In this document: positions 63,090-64,000 of the stretch, piece by piece
Position numbering within the stretch: position 1 is the first letter of the stretch
Layout: the number at the start of each line of letters is the position of its first letter
Origin: Rattus norvegicus
Lineage: Eukaryota > Chordata > Mammalia > Rodentia > Muridae
DNA length: 64,000 nucleotides
NCBI RefSeq assembly: GCF_036323735.1
Contig: NC_086026.1
Span: 50,418,539-50,482,538 of the forward strand
Direction: 5' to 3'
Notes under the pieces: generated by a model
Database searches by the model: none
Told to the model about the DNA's origin: nothing
The model's input: the letters and a program-made list of their open reading frames with translations, nothing else
Position numbers and translations under genes: made by a program

Positions 63090-64000
63090 AAAGTCTGAGA
63101 GGCCTATCTGCTGCCACCCATGCAGTGGGGCGGCAGCCACTACAGAGTGCAAGCATATGGTGGAGAGATGGGAGGGAAAGAGAAGCAGAATGGTTTGTGC
63201 ACTATGAAGAAAGAAGGAACTGGAGATGTGTGGGTGGCGGGGAACAGCCTGGTGTGAGTAGCCAGCCCTGCCACCTGAGCCCTTGGTGAAGCCCCAGCCC
63301 ATGCTGATGCTGGGGGCCTTGTCCGGGTCCATGGCCATGCAGCAGCGGGGGTCTGTGTGGATGTCCTTGGCCCATGTTAGCACCAAAGGCCATTCAGACA
63401 TCCCACATCTGGGCTGCTGCCTGGGACCATATGGATGTTCAAGGTCTGTGAAGGGCTCACCAACCCTGCCCCTGACCTGGGCAGCAGAGTAGATCTGCCC
63501 CGGTGGTGGAGACAGGGATGATGGCCCAAGAGTGTGAGCATGGGACAGCTGGCCCCACCCCCTCATCTGCCTGAGGTGGCCTGTGTATAGAGGAGTTGCA
63601 CTCTGTCCTCCTTGCCCCTCATTACCTGGGACAGGCCAGAGAGCTGGCTCCGCCCCTTGCCAGCTGTAGCACTAGGTAAGCTAGCTGGGTTAGTGCCGGA
63701 GAGCTCGCCCTGGTGGTGGGTGAGGGAGAGATGGTGGGCTGGCCAACTGAGCTACCATCCAGGCCCAGATCCAGGGCTTCGAGTTGGCCCACGCCAATGC
63801 CTACCCCATCTCTAAGCTGCTGATTCACATAGAGCGGTCCTTCTGGGTGTAGGTTCTCTATGACACAGGGCAACGGCAGGATATCTGACGAGGCCAGTGA
63901 GAGTTTGGTATTGGTAGTGTCAGAGAAGCCAGAGGCCTGGTACTGACCAATGACTCATTGCAATGAACATTTGCAAGTGAAGATGTGTAGACAGAAGGGT
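63090..64000 (+). mobile_element. GC-rich dispersed rodent repeat (possibly L1/Lx 5' UTR), runs off the end
   Basis: GTGTGGATGTCCTTGGCCCA, CATATGGATGTTCAAGGTCT, GTGAGCATGGGACAGCTGGC and GAGAGCTCGCCCTGGTGG are wording I recall from a high-copy murid repeat with repeated AGCTGGCCCC phrases. An L1 5' UTR is my best guess; ERV internal sequence is an alternative. A 203-codon minus frame (62955-63566) lies mostly in it and is not supported as a gene. Confidence 0.45.

Noticed and set aside
62955..63566. 203-codon minus-strand frame
   Set aside because: Most of it lies in a GC-rich dispersed repeat and the rest in A-rich sequence; no domain or homologue is recognised.
10445..64000. Mir100/let-7a-2/mir-125b-1 cluster, known further upstream of UBASH3B in mammals
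   Set aside because: No let-7 or miR-100/125 hairpin was recognised; the cluster lies some hundreds of kilobases away in other mammals.

Overview
The window is mammalian nuclear DNA from a murid rodent, most likely rat (Rattus norvegicus). SINEs of the B1, B2, B3, B4 and ID families are everywhere, and long CA/TG, GA/TC and GACA microsatellites are very dense. Two nearly intact ID elements (near 50.1 kb and 62.5 kb) have clear target-site duplications; young ID copies are a hallmark of the rat lineage. DNA transposons read as URR1, plus L1, MIR, L2 and LTR remnants, fill much of the rest. Repeat family names come from recall of consensus sequences, not from a RepeatMasker run.

One protein-coding exon can be supported: coding exon 1 of Ubash3b (TULA-2/Sts-1) on the minus strand at 10317-10444. 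It sits in a CpG island of about 1 kb. Everything left of 10316 is the 5' part of a large intron 1 that runs off the window. Everything right of the CpG island is upstream flanking DNA with no other convincing gene. By synteny (inference) this is the rat equivalent of human 11q24.1.

Layout: 1-10316 intron 1 with SINEs and microsatellites; about 9.85-10.85 kb CpG-island promoter, exon 1 and a short uORF; 11.4-12.0 kb a GC/CA Z-DNA-type tract and two opposed MIRs; 12-30 kb SINEs, five URR1 copies (one split by a B1), a probable solo LTR near 23 kb and a 390-bp GACAGA array; 30-45 kb SINEs, a 27-bp minisatellite at 31.9 kb, a B1-derived 34-bp VNTR at 38.1 kb and a URR1/B2 nest at 42.4-43 kb; 45-50 kb a 615-bp TG/TATG array immediately after a candidate exon with strong splice sites, a TG/CATG array, and B2/URR1/ID elements; 50-59 kb the longest stretch of low-repeat DNA, where conserved regulatory elements would most likely be; 59.4-61.8 kb a decayed L1 on the minus strand; 63-64 kb a GC-rich dispersed repeat running off the end.

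No operon, CRISPR array, defence system or other multi-gene system is present. The long open frames other than exon 1 lie in simple repeats, SINEs or GC-rich DNA and are not credible genes. The points most worth checking are the candidate plus-strand exon at 46541-46611, CTCF-type motifs at 40.9, 57.0 and 59.3 kb, palindromes and short direct repeats of regulatory type, and several variable tandem arrays.
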